Below are positions 21,422 to 30,279 of a stretch of DNA of 42,168 nucleotides, piece after piece (positions within the stretch are counted from its first letter, which is position 1; each line of letters begins with the position of its first letter). Position numbers and translations under genes: made by a program. Source of the DNA: Sulfuritalea sp. (lineage in GTDB: Bacteria > Pseudomonadota > Gammaproteobacteria > Burkholderiales > Rhodocyclaceae). The stretch spans positions 1 through 42,168 of the forward strand of contig WYAY01000107.1 in NCBI GenBank assembly GCA_011526165.1. The letters are read 5' to 3'. The notes under the pieces were generated by a model, which saw only the letters and a list, made by a program, of their open reading frames with translations, did no database searches and was not told where the DNA came from.

Positions 21422-22440
21422 AACTCAGGATTCTGGGCGCGGCCGCGCTGTCCGTGCTTGCGCTCGCCGCCTGCTCCAAGCCGGAGGCGCCGGCGCAGCC
21501 GCTGCGCACCGTGCGCGTGATGAAGGTCAATGGCGACGCCGTCCCGCCGGGGCTGACTTTTCCCGGCGAGGTGCGCGCACGCTACGAATCGCGGCTGGCT
21601 TTTCGCCTTGGCGGCAAGCTGGTCGAACGGCGCGTCGACGTCGGCGCCGCGGTGAAGCGCGGCCAGGTGCTGGCGCGCCTCGACGCGCAGGACGCCTCGC
21701 TCAACGCGGCGCAGGCCGAAGCGGCCCGGGCGCTGGCCGAGGCCGAGGCGAAGCGCTACCGCGAGCTGCGCGGGAAGAATTTCGTCAGCCAGGCCGTGCT
21801 CGACGCCAAGGAGACGGCGCTGAAGACCGCGGCGGCGCAAGCCGGCGTGGCGAGGAACCAGGCCGGCTACACGACGCTGGTGGCCGACCGCGACGGCGTG
21901 GTGACGGCGGTCGAGGCCGAGGCCGGCCAGGTGGTCGCCGCCGGCCAGACGGTGCTGCGCGTGGCCGAAGGCAGCGAGCGGGAGATCGTCGTCGCCGTGC
22001 CGGAAGCCGACGTCGAGAAAGTGCGCGCGGCGGAAGGCTTCGAGGTGACGCTGAACAGCGTCGCCGGCCGCAGCTGGGCCGGGCGGCTGCGCGAGCTGTC
22101 GCCCGCCGCCGATGCGCAGACGCGCACCTTCACGGCGCGCATCGCGGTGCCGCAGGCCGATGAAGCGGTGCGCCTCGGCATGAGCGCCCGCGTTGCGGCA
22201 AAAGTCGGTCGCGGCGACACGGCGCCGGCGCTGCCGCTTTCCGCCTTCGTCACGCGCAACGACCAGGCCAATGTCTGGGTGGTCGATCCGGCGACGCAGA
22301 CGGTGAAGCTGACCCGGGTGGAGACGGATGGCGTTGCCGGCAATGCGCTGCGCGTGAAGGGCGGCCTCGCCCCCGGCCAGCTGGTCGTCACCGCCGGCGC
22401 CAACCTGCTCGAGGACGGCCAGAAGGTGCGCCTGCCGTGA
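21418..22440 (+). CDS. RND efflux adaptor subunit 2 (lipoprotein)
   Basis: This 340-residue membrane-fusion protein has a lipoprotein signal peptide ending LALAAC (Cys19), so it is predicted to be anchored by lipid in the inner membrane, unlike adaptor 1. Core segments are FPGEVRARYESRLAFRLGGKLVERRVDVGAAVKRGQVLARLD, a short coiled coil (about 100-145) and YTTLVADRDGVVTAVEAEAGQVVAAGQTVLRVAEG. Pattern and length fit the AcrA/MexA-like family. It is coupled at both ends by 4-base overlaps, and the following pump starts with GTG inside its last codons. It should serve RND pump 2. Confidence 0.9.
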   Translation: MKLRILGAAALSVLALAACSKPEAPAQPLRTVRVMKVNGDAVPPGLTFPGEVRARYESRLAFRLGGKLVERRVDVGAAVKRGQVLARLDAQDASLNAAQAEAARALAEAEAKRYRELRGKNFVSQAVLDAKETALKTAAAQAGVARNQAGYTTLVADRDGVVTAVEAEAGQVVAAGQTVLRVAEGSEREIVVAVPEADVEKVRAAEGFEVTLNSVAGRSWAGRLRELSPAADAQTRTFTARIAVPQADEAVRLGMSARVAAKVGRGDTAPALPLSAFVTRNDQANVWVVDPATQTVKLTRVETDGVAGNALRVKGGLAPGQLVVTAGANLLEDGQKVRLP

Positions 22441-25400
22441 ATCCCGAAGGCCGCTTCAACCTCACCGCGGCGGCGCTGCGCCACCGCGAGCTGACGCTGT
22501 TCTTCATCCTGGTCATTGCCATCGCCGGCGTCGCCTCCTACTTCAAGCTCGGCCAGCGCGAGGACCCCGACTTCACTTTCCGCGCCATGGTCATCCGCAC
22601 GCTGTGGCCCGGCGCCACCGCCGAGCAGGTGGACCGCCAGATCACCGACCGCATCGAGAAGAAGCTGCAGGAGGTGCCGCACTTCCGCCACACCGTGAGC
22701 CACTCCAAGGCCGGCGAGTCGCTCATCATCCTCGAGCTGAAGGACACGGCGCGCGGTCGCGAGGTGGCCGACATCTGGTACCAGGTGCGCAAGAAGATCG
22801 GCGACATCCGCCACACCCTGCCGGAGGAGGCGGCCGGGCCCTTCTACAACGACGAGTTCGGCGACGTCTTCGGCTCGATCTACGCCTTCACCGCCGACGG
22901 CTTCACGCATTCCGAGCTGCGCGATCATGTCGAGGCGGCGCGCCAGCGCCTGCTGAAACTGCCCAACGTCGCCAAGATCGAGCTGATCGGCGTGCAGGAA
23001 GACCGCATCTTCATCGAGCTCTCGCCGCAGCGGCTGGCGACGCTGGGGCTGGACGCGCAGGCCATCGGCCAGGCGCTGGCGACGCAGAACGCCGTGGTGC
23101 CGGCCGGCGCCGTGCAGTCGGCGACGCACGCCGTGCCGCTGCGCGTCACCGGCGAGTTGGCCACGGTGGACGCCGTGGCCGACACGCGCGTGGCGGTGGC
23201 CGGGCGCAGCATCCGCATCGGCGACATCGCGCGGGTGGTTCGCGGCACCATCGATCCGCCCGTCTCGAGGATGTACTACCGCGGCCGGCAGGCCATCGGC
23301 CTGGCGGTGTCGATGACCCGGGACGGCGACGTGCTCAAGCTGGGCGAGGACCTTTCCGCCGAGATGGCGCGCGTGCGCGCCGATTTGCCGATCGGCATCG
23401 AGTTCGGCCAGGTGTCGGACCAGCCGCGCATCGTCAAGCAGGCGGTGGGCGACTTCATGCGCGTCTTCCTCGAGGCGCTCGGCATCGTGCTGCTGGTGAG
23501 TTTTCTCAGCCTCGGTCTGCGCACCGGCCTGGTGGTGGCCATCACCATCCCCTGGGTGGTGGCGGCGACCTTCCTCGCCATGCGCTACTACGGCATCGAC
23601 CTGCACCGCATCTCCACCGGCGCGCTGATCATCGCGCTGGGCCTGCTGGTGGACGACGCCATGATCGCGGTCGAGATGATGTCGAGAAAGATCGAGCAGG
23701 GCCTCGGCAAGCTGGCCGCCGCCGCCTACGCCTGGCGCAGCACGGCCTTTCCGATGCTCACCGGCACGCTGATTACCGCGGCCGGCTTCCTGCCGATCGG
23801 CACGGCCAAGTCCGCCACCGGCGAGTATACCTTCGGTATCTTCGCCGTGGTCGGCCTGGCGCTCGTCATCTCGTGGGTGGCCGCCGTGATCGTCACGCCC
23901 TTCATCGGCAACCTGATCCTGAAGGGGCCGCAGCACGAGCACGCCATCGCCGGCCACGACGTCTTCGACACGCGCTTCTACCACCGCCTGCGCGGCGTGA
24001 TCGAGTGGTGCCTCGCCCACCGCAAGCTGACCATGCTGGCGACCGCCGGCCTGTTCGTGCTCGGCGTTGCCGGCATGGGACTGACCGAAAAGCAGTTCTT
24101 CCCCAACTCCAACCGCAACGAGGTGCTGGTCGAGCTGTGGCTGCAGGAGGGCGCCAGCATCAAGGCCACCGAAGAACAGGCCAGGCGGCTGGAAGCGGCG
24201 CTCGCCGAAGACCCGGACGTCGCCTCCTGGGTGACCTACGTCGGCAACGGCTCGCCGCGCTACTTCCTTTCGCTCGACCAGCAGCTGTTCCGGCCCAACT
24301 TCGCCCAGACGGTGATCCTGTCGAAGGACCTGGAAGGGCGCGAACGCATCGTCCAACGCCTGCGGAAGCTGCTCGCCGAGCAGTTTCCCGGCGTGCGCGC
24401 GCGCGCCAATCGCGTCGCGCTGGGGCCGCCGGTGGCCTACCCGCTGCAGTTCCGCGTCGTCGGCGCCGACATCCAGCGCGTCAAGGCCATTGCCGCCGAG
24501 GTGGCGCAGACGATGCGCGCCTCGCCCCATACCCTGGACGTGAACTACGACTGGGGCGTGCGCACGCCGATGCTGCGCGTCGATGTCGACCAGGACAAGG
24601 CGCGCGCCCTCGGCGTATCCACCGCCAGCGTCTCGCGCGCCCTGCAGGGCGCCATCAGCGGCGTCGTCCTGGCGCAGTTCCGCGAGAACGACCGCCTCAT
24701 CGACATCGTGCTGCGCGCGCCGGAAGCCGAGCGCGACGCCCTCGAGCGCGTGCTGGCGGTGCAGGTGCCGACCGCCTCGGGCCGCGCCGTGCCGGTCACC
24801 CAGGTGGCGACGGTGCGCGAAACGTTCGAGGAGCCGATCCTGTGGCGGCGCAGCCGCGAGCTGACGCTTTCCGTGCGCGCCGACATCGTCGACGGCGTGC
24901 AGGCGCCGGACGTGGCGATGGCCATCGACCGACAGCTGGGCGATCTGCGCGCGAAGCTGCCGGCCGGCTACCGCATCGACATCGGCGGCTCGCTCGAGGA
25001 ATCCGGCCGGGCGCAGGAATCCATCAATGCCGGCATGCCGCTGATGCTGGTGGCGGTGCTGGCCATCCTGATGGTCCAGCTGCAGAGCTTCTCGCGCACC
25101 TTCATGGTGCTGCTGACGGCGCCGCTCGGGCTGATCGGCGTGGCGCTGGCGCTGCTGCTGTTCCGCCAGCCCTTCGGCTTCGTCGCCATGCTCGGCACCA
25201 TCGCCTTGGGCGGCATGATCATGCGCAACACGGTGATCCTGGTCGACCAGATCGAACAGGACATCCATGCCGGCGAGCCGCCCTGGGTGGCGATCCGCGA
25301 GGCCACGGTGCGCCGCTTCCGGCCGATCATGCTTACCGCCGCCGCGGCGATCCTGGCCATGATTCCGCTCACCCGCAACGTGCTGTGGGGGCCGATGGCC

Positions 25401-25508
25401 TTCGCCATCATGGGCGGCCTGCTGGTGGCCACCGTGCTGACCGTGCTGTTCGTGCCGGCGCTGTATGCCGCGTGGTTCAGGGTGAAGCCGGCCGTGAGGG
25501 CGGAATAG
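22437..25508 (+). CDS. RND efflux transporter permease 2
   Basis: This 1023-residue RND pump starts at GTG 22437 in a GTGA overlap with adaptor 2. It belongs to a different RND subgroup from pump 1: HRELTLFFILVIAIAGVASYFKLGQREDPDFTFRAMVI at the N-terminus, GALIIALGLLVDDAMIAVEMMSRKIEQGL with the proton-relay aspartate pair, and GFVAMLGTIALGGMIMRNTVILVDQIEQD in the second half. The two pumps differ at most non-motif positions, so this is not a recent tandem duplication. It exports unknown compounds across both membranes. It ends 72 bases before the methyltransferase gene. Confidence 0.93.
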   Translation: MNPEGRFNLTAAALRHRELTLFFILVIAIAGVASYFKLGQREDPDFTFRAMVIRTLWPGATAEQVDRQITDRIEKKLQEVPHFRHTVSHSKAGESLIILELKDTARGREVADIWYQVRKKIGDIRHTLPEEAAGPFYNDEFGDVFGSIYAFTADGFTHSELRDHVEAARQRLLKLPNVAKIELIGVQEDRIFIELSPQRLATLGLDAQAIGQALATQNAVVPAGAVQSATHAVPLRVTGELATVDAVADTRVAVAGRSIRIGDIARVVRGTIDPPVSRMYYRGRQAIGLAVSMTRDGDVLKLGEDLSAEMARVRADLPIGIEFGQVSDQPRIVKQAVGDFMRVFLEALGIVLLVSFLSLGLRTGLVVAITIPWVVAATFLAMRYYGIDLHRISTGALIIALGLLVDDAMIAVEMMSRKIEQGLGKLAAAAYAWRSTAFPMLTGTLITAAGFLPIGTAKSATGEYTFGIFAVVGLALVISWVAAVIVTPFIGNLILKGPQHEHAIAGHDVFDTRFYHRLRGVIEWCLAHRKLTMLATAGLFVLGVAGMGLTEKQFFPNSNRNEVLVELWLQEGASIKATEEQARRLEAALAEDPDVASWVTYVGNGSPRYFLSLDQQLFRPNFAQTVILSKDLEGRERIVQRLRKLLAEQFPGVRARANRVALGPPVAYPLQFRVVGADIQRVKAIAAEVAQTMRASPHTLDVNYDWGVRTPMLRVDVDQDKARALGVSTASVSRALQGAISGVVLAQFRENDRLIDIVLRAPEAERDALERVLAVQVPTASGRAVPVTQVATVRETFEEPILWRRSRELTLSVRADIVDGVQAPDVAMAIDRQLGDLRAKLPAGYRIDIGGSLEESGRAQESINAGMPLMLVAVLAILMVQLQSFSRTFMVLLTAPLGLIGVALALLLFRQPFGFVAMLGTIALGGMIMRNTVILVDQIEQDIHAGEPPWVAIREATVRRFRPIMLTAAAAILAMIPLTRNVLWGPMAFAIMGGLLVATVLTVLFVPALYAAWFRVKPAVRAE

Positions 25509-25525
25509 GTTAAAATTCAGCGAGT

Positions 25526-25553
25526 TTGCCGGGGTAGCCGGCATTATTAGAAT
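25526..25553 (+). promoter_or_regulatory. Candidate internal promoter before the methyltransferase gene
   Basis: TTGCCG (25526-25531) and TAGAAT (25548-25553) are spaced 16 bases apart, 27 bases before the methyltransferase ATG. The same stretch contains an inverted repeat TGCCGG-GGTAG-CCGGCA followed by TTATT, which could instead be a weak terminator of the pump operon. Either reading would partly uncouple the last three genes from the pumps. Confidence 0.4.
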
Positions 25554-25580
25554 TTGCTAATATATCTTCGGAGCAAGCAC

Positions 25581-26234
25581 ATGAACCTGGAACAAGCGCG
25601 TCAGAACATGGTCGAGCAGCAGATCCGCACCTGGGAGGTGCTGGACCAGGAGGTGCTCGACCTGCTGCTGACTATCCGCCGCGAAGATTTCGTGCCGAAG
25701 GGCTACGCCAAGCTGGCCTTCGCCGAAACGGCGATTCCGCTCGGCCACGGCGCCGCCATGCTGACGCCGGCGCTGGAGGCCAAGTTCCTCCAGGCGCTCG
25801 CCCTGCGCAAGTCGGACAAGGTGCTGGAGATCGGCACCGGCTCGGGCTACATGGCCGCCCTGCTGGGTGCGCGCAGCGACCATGTCTACACGGTCGAGAT
25901 CGAGCCGGAACTGGCGGCGCGGGCGCGCGAGAACCTGCAGCGCGAGTGCGCCGACAACGTCACCGTCGTCGAGGGCGACGGCGCCCGGGGCTGGCCGGCC
26001 AAGGCGCCTTACGACGTCATCGTCCTGTCCGGTTCGGTGGCGGACATTCCGCAGGCGCTGCTGGACCAGCTGAAGGTCGGCGGCCGTCTGCTGGCGGTGG
26101 TCGGCGAGGCGCCGCTGATGCAGGCACGGCTCGTCACCTGCGTATCGGAGGGCCGCTTCCAGAGCGTGAACCTGTTCGAAACCAGCATTCCGCCGCTGCG
26201 CAACCTGCCGGCGCGCGGCAAATTCGTTTTTTGA
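25581..26234 (+). CDS. Protein-L-isoaspartate O-methyltransferase-like protein
   Basis: This 217-residue class I SAM methyltransferase has motif I VLEIGTGSGYMAALL (about 81-95), an acidic post-I strand VYTVEIEPE and YDVIVLSGSV. Overall it matches the PCMT family, which repairs isoaspartyl residues. However, the segment before motif I reads GHGAAMLTPALEA (55-67), where true Pcm enzymes have the GQTISQPY-type substrate loop, so the isoaspartate active site is altered and the substrate may differ. The start is ATG 25581, with GGAG seven bases upstream, rather than the upstream in-frame start. It sits between an efflux operon and tolC, a context I have seen described for such divergent PCMT-like genes. 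Confidence 0.8.
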   Translation: MNLEQARQNMVEQQIRTWEVLDQEVLDLLLTIRREDFVPKGYAKLAFAETAIPLGHGAAMLTPALEAKFLQALALRKSDKVLEIGTGSGYMAALLGARSDHVYTVEIEPELAARARENLQRECADNVTVVEGDGARGWPAKAPYDVIVLSGSVADIPQALLDQLKVGGRLLAVVGEAPLMQARLVTCVSEGRFQSVNLFETSIPPLRNLPARGKFVF

Positions 26235-26243
26235 GGGGCAGCG

Positions 26244-26561
26244 ATGCTACAGATTTCCGCAACTGAACTGGGCGAGTGGCTGCAGGATGCCGGACGGCCC
26301 GCCCCGGTCCTGCTCGACGTGCGCGAGCCCGAGGAATTCTCCGCCTACCGCATCGAGGGCTCGCAGCTCATGCCGATGCGCACGCTTCCCGCCCGTTTGC
26401 ACGAACTGGACCGCCACGCCGACATCGTCATGATCTGCCGCTCCGGCGCGCGCAGCCATCACGCCGGCCTGTTCCTCAGGCAGCACGGCTTCGAGCGCGT
26501 CTACAACCTGGCCGGCGGCGTCATCGCCTGGTCGCGCGACGTCGAAAGCGCCGCAGCATAA
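26244..26561 (+). CDS. Rhodanese-domain protein (GlpE-like)
   Basis: This 105-residue single-domain rhodanese has PVLLDVREPEEFSAYRIEGSQLMPM, the active-site loop CRSGARS with catalytic Cys65, and YNLAGGVIAWSRDV at the end. The cysteine loop is intact, so sulfurtransferase activity is possible, with thiosulfate or persulfide as donor. It has no signal peptide and is cytoplasmic. It lies nine bases after the methyltransferase and 20 before tolC, in the same direction. Its link to efflux is unexplained. Confidence 0.88.
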   Translation: MLQISATELGEWLQDAGRPAPVLLDVREPEEFSAYRIEGSQLMPMRTLPARLHELDRHADIVMICRSGARSHHAGLFLRQHGFERVYNLAGGVIAWSRDVESAAA

Positions 26562-26581
26562 CCGCAAAGAGGGCTGACCCC

Positions 26582-27913
26582 ATGAAAAAGATTCCGCTGT
26601 TGTTGTCCCTGCTGCTGTCCGGCGCGCCGGCCTTCGGCGCCGACCTGCTGCAGGTCTATCGCGACGCCATCGAATACGACGCCCAGTTTGCCTCGGCGCG
26701 CGCCGCGCACGACGCCGGCCAGGAGAAGCGGCCGCAGGGCCGCGCCGGCCTGCTGCCGGTGATCTCGGCCTCGGCCAGCACGGTCTGGAACGATGCCGAC
26801 TTCCAGCGCCGCATGCCCGGTGCCGGCACGGTCGATGCCCAATACAACACCAACGGCTACCAGATCACCCTGACCCAGCCGATCTTCCGCTGGCAGAACA
26901 TCGAGCAGTACCGCCAGGGCAAGCTGGCGGTGGTCGTTGCCGACGCCCAGTTCGCGCAGGCCAAACAGGATCTCATCCTGCGCGTCTCGCAGGCCTATTT
27001 CGAGGTGCTGCTGGCGCAGGACAGCCTGAACCTGGCCCAGGCGCAGAAGAAGGCCATCGGCGAACAGCTCGAGGCGGCCAAGCGCAACTTCGAGGTCGGC
27101 ACCGCCACCATCACCGACACGCACGAGGCGCAGGCGCGCTTCGACCTCGCCACCGCGCAGGAACTCGCCGCGCAGAACGAGCTGGAGATCAAGCGCCAGG
27201 CGCTGCGCCAGGTGATCGGCAAGGTGCCCGAGACGATCGCCCCGCTGCGCCCCCAGGTGACGCTGCAGCGCCCCCAGCCGGACGACATGACGAAATGGGT
27301 GGAGGCCGCCGAGGCCGGCAGTCCGCTGGTGCAGGCGCAGGAAGCGGCGCTGGAGATCGCCGAGCGGGAGATCGGCAAGCAGCGCGCCGGGCATTATCCG
27401 ACGCTCGATCTCGTCGCGGCGCGCGGCCGCAGCTCGGCGACCGGTTCGCTCACCGCCGGCGTGGCCGGGCCGGGCTTCGACAGCCATTCCTCCACCGTCG
27501 GTCTGCAGCTCACGGTGCCGATTTTCGCCAGCGGTGCCGTGATGTCGCGGGACCGCGAGGCGGTCGCCCTGCGCGAGAAGGCGCGGGCGGACCTCGACAA
27601 CACCCGGCGCAGCGCCGCGCTCGGCGCCCGCCAGGCCTATCTCGGCGTGACCAACGGCATGGCCCAGGTGAAGGCCTTCGAGCAGGCGCTGGTGTCCAGC
27701 CAGTCGGCCCTCGAATCGAACAAGCTGGGCTACGAAGTCGGCGTGCGCATCAACATCGACGTACTCAACGCCCAGCAGCAGCTTTACGCCACCCGCCGCG
27801 ACCTGGCCAAGTCGCGCTACGATACGCTGATCGCCCAGCTGCGCCTGAAGGCCGCCGCCGGCAGCTTGGGCGAGGAAGACGTCCAGGCCATCAACGCATT
27901 GCTCGCGAAATAA
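26582..27913 (+). CDS. tolC: TolC-family outer-membrane efflux channel
   Basis: This 443-residue protein has a signal peptide (about 1-20, ending AFGA) and two repeats of the OEP fold. Visible hallmarks are DLLQVYRDAIEYDAQFASARA at the start, YQITLTQPIFRWQNIEQYRQGK, long helical stretches such as LRVSQAYFEVLLAQDSLNLAQAQKKAIGEQLEAAKRNFEVGTATITD, and YEVGVRINIDVLNAQQQLY in the second repeat. It forms the trimeric outer-membrane tunnel for type I or RND systems. As the only channel gene of the operon it probably serves both adaptor/pump pairs. It ends directly before a pair of REP-like palindromes. Confidence 0.93.
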   Translation: MKKIPLLLSLLLSGAPAFGADLLQVYRDAIEYDAQFASARAAHDAGQEKRPQGRAGLLPVISASASTVWNDADFQRRMPGAGTVDAQYNTNGYQITLTQPIFRWQNIEQYRQGKLAVVVADAQFAQAKQDLILRVSQAYFEVLLAQDSLNLAQAQKKAIGEQLEAAKRNFEVGTATITDTHEAQARFDLATAQELAAQNELEIKRQALRQVIGKVPETIAPLRPQVTLQRPQPDDMTKWVEAAEAGSPLVQAQEAALEIAEREIGKQRAGHYPTLDLVAARGRSSATGSLTAGVAGPGFDSHSSTVGLQLTVPIFASGAVMSRDREAVALREKARADLDNTRRSAALGARQAYLGVTNGMAQVKAFEQALVSSQSALESNKLGYEVGVRINIDVLNAQQQLYATRRDLAKSRYDTLIAQLRLKAAAGSLGEEDVQAINALLAK

Positions 27914-27915
27914 TT

Positions 27916-27985
27916 GTCGGCCTGAAGGCCGACCTACCAAGGTGTTATGGCGAATCGCGAATTTCCGTAGGCCGGGCTTCAGCTC
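27916..27985. repeat. Pair of inverted REP-like palindromes between tolC and waaA
   Basis: GTCGGCCTGAAGGCCGAC (27916-27933), a perfect 7-base stem with a TGAA loop, is followed by CTAC. After about 30 bases GTAG and GCCGGGCTTCAGCTCG (27967-27985) appear in inverted orientation. This is a BIME-like arrangement of two REP units. It lies between convergent tolC and waaA, overlaps the waaA stop codon, and could act as a bidirectional transcription terminator or mRNA stabiliser. Confidence 0.6.
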
Positions 27986-29283
27986 GATGACCGCAGCAAA
28001 TCCCCGTGGGACACCGGTGGCAGATGGCGTTCGATGAGCGCCACCGTTTTCGCCGTCGCGCCGCGGTGGCGCGCGGCGAATGCCCTTCCCGCTTCCCCCA
28101 TGCGCCGGCGCGCGGCCTCGTCGCGCAGCAGTTCCTGCGCCGTTCCCAGCAGTTCCTCCGCCGTGCCGATCTGCCGCGCTGCGCCGCACTCCAGCGCCTG
28201 CTCGGCAGCGTGCGTGAAGTTGTAGGTCGAGCGGCCGATCAGCACCGGCCGGCCGACGGCGCAGGGCTCGATCAGGTTCTGGCTGCCGTAGTCGAGCAGG
28301 CTGCCGCCGACGAAGGCCACGTCGCAGGCAGCGTAGTAGGCGAACAATTCGCCCATGCTGTCGCCGAGCAGCACCTGCGTCTGCGCCGCCACCGGCGCGT
28401 TCTCGCTGCGCCGTTGCACGACGAAGCCGGCCCGGGCGGCGAGTGCGGCGACCTCCCCGAAGCGCTGCGGGTGGCGCGGCACGACGAGGAGCAGCGCCTC
28501 GCCGAGCGGAAGTTTTGCCAGCGCCGCGAAGAGCAGTGCCTCCTCGCCCTCGCGCGTGCTGGCGGCGAGCAGTACCGGGCGCGCGCCCAGCCCCTGGCGC
28601 AGCGCCTCGCCCTGCGCCAGCTGCTCCGGCGGCGGCAGCAGATCGAACTTGACGTTGCCGAGCACCTCGACCTGTGGCGCGCCCAAGGCGCGCAAGCGGG
28701 CGGCATCCGCCTCCGTCTGCGCGGCGAGGGCGGCAAAGCCCTGCAGCGCTCCGCGCGTCAGGTTGGAAAAGCGCGTATAGCGCCGCGCCGACTTCTCCGA
28801 CAGGCGTGCGTTGGCCAGCAGCAGGGGGATGCCCATGTCCCGGCACATGGCCACCAGGTTCGGCCAGAGCTCGGTCTCCATGATGACGCCGACCCTCGGC
28901 CGGAAATGCCGCAGGAAGCGACGCACGGCGCACGGATAGTCATAGGGCAGGTAGGCGCGCTCGACGCCGTCGCCGAATAGTTCTTCGGAAGTGCGGCGGC
29001 CGGTCGGCGTCATGTGCGTGAGCAGGATGCGATGGTCCGGGTAGCGCGCCTTCAGCGCGGCGACGATCGGCGCCGCGGCGCGCGTCTCGCCGACCGAGAC
29101 GGCATGCAGCCATATGACCCTCTCTCCCCCCTGGGGAGAGGGCCGGGGTGAGGGGTAGCGTCCGAAACGTTCCCCCAGATGTTCGAGATACTCCGGCTGT
29201 TTCCTGCTGCGCAGGACAAGATGCAGCCACACGTAAGGCAGCAGGGCGAGCAGCGCCAGGTTGTAGAGGAAGCGCGCTATCAC
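27979..29283 (-). CDS. waaA: 3-deoxy-D-manno-octulosonic acid (Kdo) transferase
   Basis: This 434-residue glycosyltransferase adds Kdo to lipid A at the inner membrane. Features are an N-terminal hydrophobic anchor (about 4-25), IWLHAVSVGETRAAAPIVAAL with the catalytic GET (Glu66), ILLTHMTPTGRRTSEELF, METELWPNLVAMC, GNVKFDLLPPP, and the GT-B donor site VGGSLLDYGSQNLIEPCAVGRPVLIG. The start is GTG 29283, which overlaps the waaC stop (GTGA). Residues about 43-55 (YPSPRPSPQGGER) are encoded by a dispersed repeat inserted just before the conserved HAVSVGET segment. The frame is kept and all catalytic motifs remain, so activity is likely. Confidence 0.93.
   Translation of the reverse strand: MIARFLYNLALLALLPYVWLHLVLRSRKQPEYLEHLGERFGRYPSPRPSPQGGERVIWLHAVSVGETRAAAPIVAALKARYPDHRILLTHMTPTGRRTSEELFGDGVERAYLPYDYPCAVRRFLRHFRPRVGVIMETELWPNLVAMCRDMGIPLLLANARLSEKSARRYTRFSNLTRGALQGFAALAAQTEADAARLRALGAPQVEVLGNVKFDLLPPPEQLAQGEALRQGLGARPVLLAASTREGEEALLFAALAKLPLGEALLLVVPRHPQRFGEVAALAARAGFVVQRRSENAPVAAQTQVLLGDSMGELFAYYAACDVAFVGGSLLDYGSQNLIEPCAVGRPVLIGRSTYNFTHAAEQALECGAARQIGTAEELLGTAQELLRDEAARRRMGEAGRAFAARHRGATAKTVALIERHLPPVSHGDLLRSSS
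29118..29155 (-). repeat. Dispersed repeat inserted in frame within waaA
   Basis: The plus strand reads CCCTCTCTCCCCCC then TGGGGAGAGGG and CCGGGGTGAGGGG: a C/G-rich hairpin plus a GGGGTGAGGG tail, the widespread intergenic repeat whose translation gives SPRPSPQGGER-like peptides. Here it is translated as residues 43-55 of the Kdo transferase. Related hairpins occur at 13757-13793 and 7846-7871. Confidence 0.7.
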
Positions 29284-30233
29284 AGCCGCCCCATTACATC
29301 TTCGATGACCTGTTCGGCCGTCGGTGGCGCGCCGGCGCTGCCGATGTTGATTGCCGTGTCGCCGGCGTAAACCCCGGTCAGCTCCGGGCGCGAGCCGGCG
29401 AACAGACAGAAAGTCAGTCTCCCCAAGGCGGCGGCGATGTGGCTGAGGCCTGTGTCGACGCCGACCACGAGGCGCGCACCGGCCAGCAGCTGCGCCAGCT
29501 CGGCGATGCCCATCGGCGGCGCGGCGACGGCCTGCGCCATGCCGCCGGCGAGCCGCGCGGCGCGGGCGCGCTCCTCGGCGCTGCCGCCGGGCAGCACGCA
29601 GGCGAGGCCGCGCGCATTCAGTGCCGCCGCCAGCTGCAGCCAGTCCGCCTCCGGCCACAGCTTGTCGGCGCGGCTGCTGGCGGTGAGCAGCACGCAGTAG
29701 GGCACGGCCGGCAGCCAGGGCGCGACCAGCGGCGCGGCGGCGATACCGTAGTCGAGCGGCAGGTCGGGCGCGTAGCCGAGCGCTGCGGCGGCCAGCCAGC
29801 GGTTGCGCTCCACCGCATGCAGGTTCTTCGGGATGACGTAGGTGGCGTCGTAGAAGCGCGCGGCGAGTGGCTCTCGCGCCGCCTCCACAGCATAGCCGGC
29901 GCGCTTGCCCCACGCCTGGCGCGCGAGCAGGGCGCTCTTGACGAGGCCCTGCGTGTCGAGCACCAGGTCGTATTGCTCCACCCGCACCGCGTCACGGTAG
30001 GCGCGCAGCTCGCGCCAAGTGGCGGGAGACAGGAGAGCGCGCCGCCAGCGCCGCACCGCCACCGGGATCACCTGACCCACCGCCGGATGCAGGCGCGGGA
30101 TGTCGGCGAAGCCTTCCTCCACCACCCAATCGATGCGCGCCTGGGGAAATCGCGCACGGATGTCGCTCGCCACCGGCAGGTTGTGCACGACGTCGCCGAG
30201 GGAGGAGGTTTTGACGAGGAGGACCGAGCGCAT
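29280..30233 (-). CDS. waaC: Lipopolysaccharide heptosyltransferase I
   Basis: This 317-residue GT9 glycosyltransferase transfers the first heptose to Kdo in the LPS inner core. The start RSVLLVKTSSLGDVVHNLPVASDI, the WVVEEGFADIPRLHPAVGQVIPVAVRRWR stretch, YDLVLDTQGLVKSALLAR and the donor region VVGVDTGLSHIAAALGRLTFCLFAGSRPELTGVYA identify heptosyltransferase I rather than II. It is read first in the waaC-waaA pair, with waaA translationally coupled behind it. A perfect TATAAT (minus strand, 30285-30280) lies about 50 bases upstream. Confidence 0.93.
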   Translation of the reverse strand: MRSVLLVKTSSLGDVVHNLPVASDIRARFPQARIDWVVEEGFADIPRLHPAVGQVIPVAVRRWRRALLSPATWRELRAYRDAVRVEQYDLVLDTQGLVKSALLARQAWGKRAGYAVEAAREPLAARFYDATYVIPKNLHAVERNRWLAAAALGYAPDLPLDYGIAAAPLVAPWLPAVPYCVLLTASSRADKLWPEADWLQLAAALNARGLACVLPGGSAEERARAARLAGGMAQAVAAPPMGIAELAQLLAGARLVVGVDTGLSHIAAALGRLTFCLFAGSRPELTGVYAGDTAINIGSAGAPPTAEQVIEDVMGRL

Positions 30234-30279
30234 GCGGGCGCCTGAGGCTTGTCGTTTAGAATATGCGCCTGAAAACGGA

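Noticed and set aside
18293-25508. Recent tandem duplication of the adaptor/pump pair
   Set aside because: The two adaptors differ in signal peptide class and the two pumps share only family motifs, so they are different subgroups.
17807-25544. Very long open frames on the minus strand opposite the two RND pump genes (over 1200 codons each)
   Set aside because: They are antisense shadows of GC-rich genes, with arginine/histidine/glycine-rich low-complexity translations and no recognisable motif; the plus-strand frames carry complete families.
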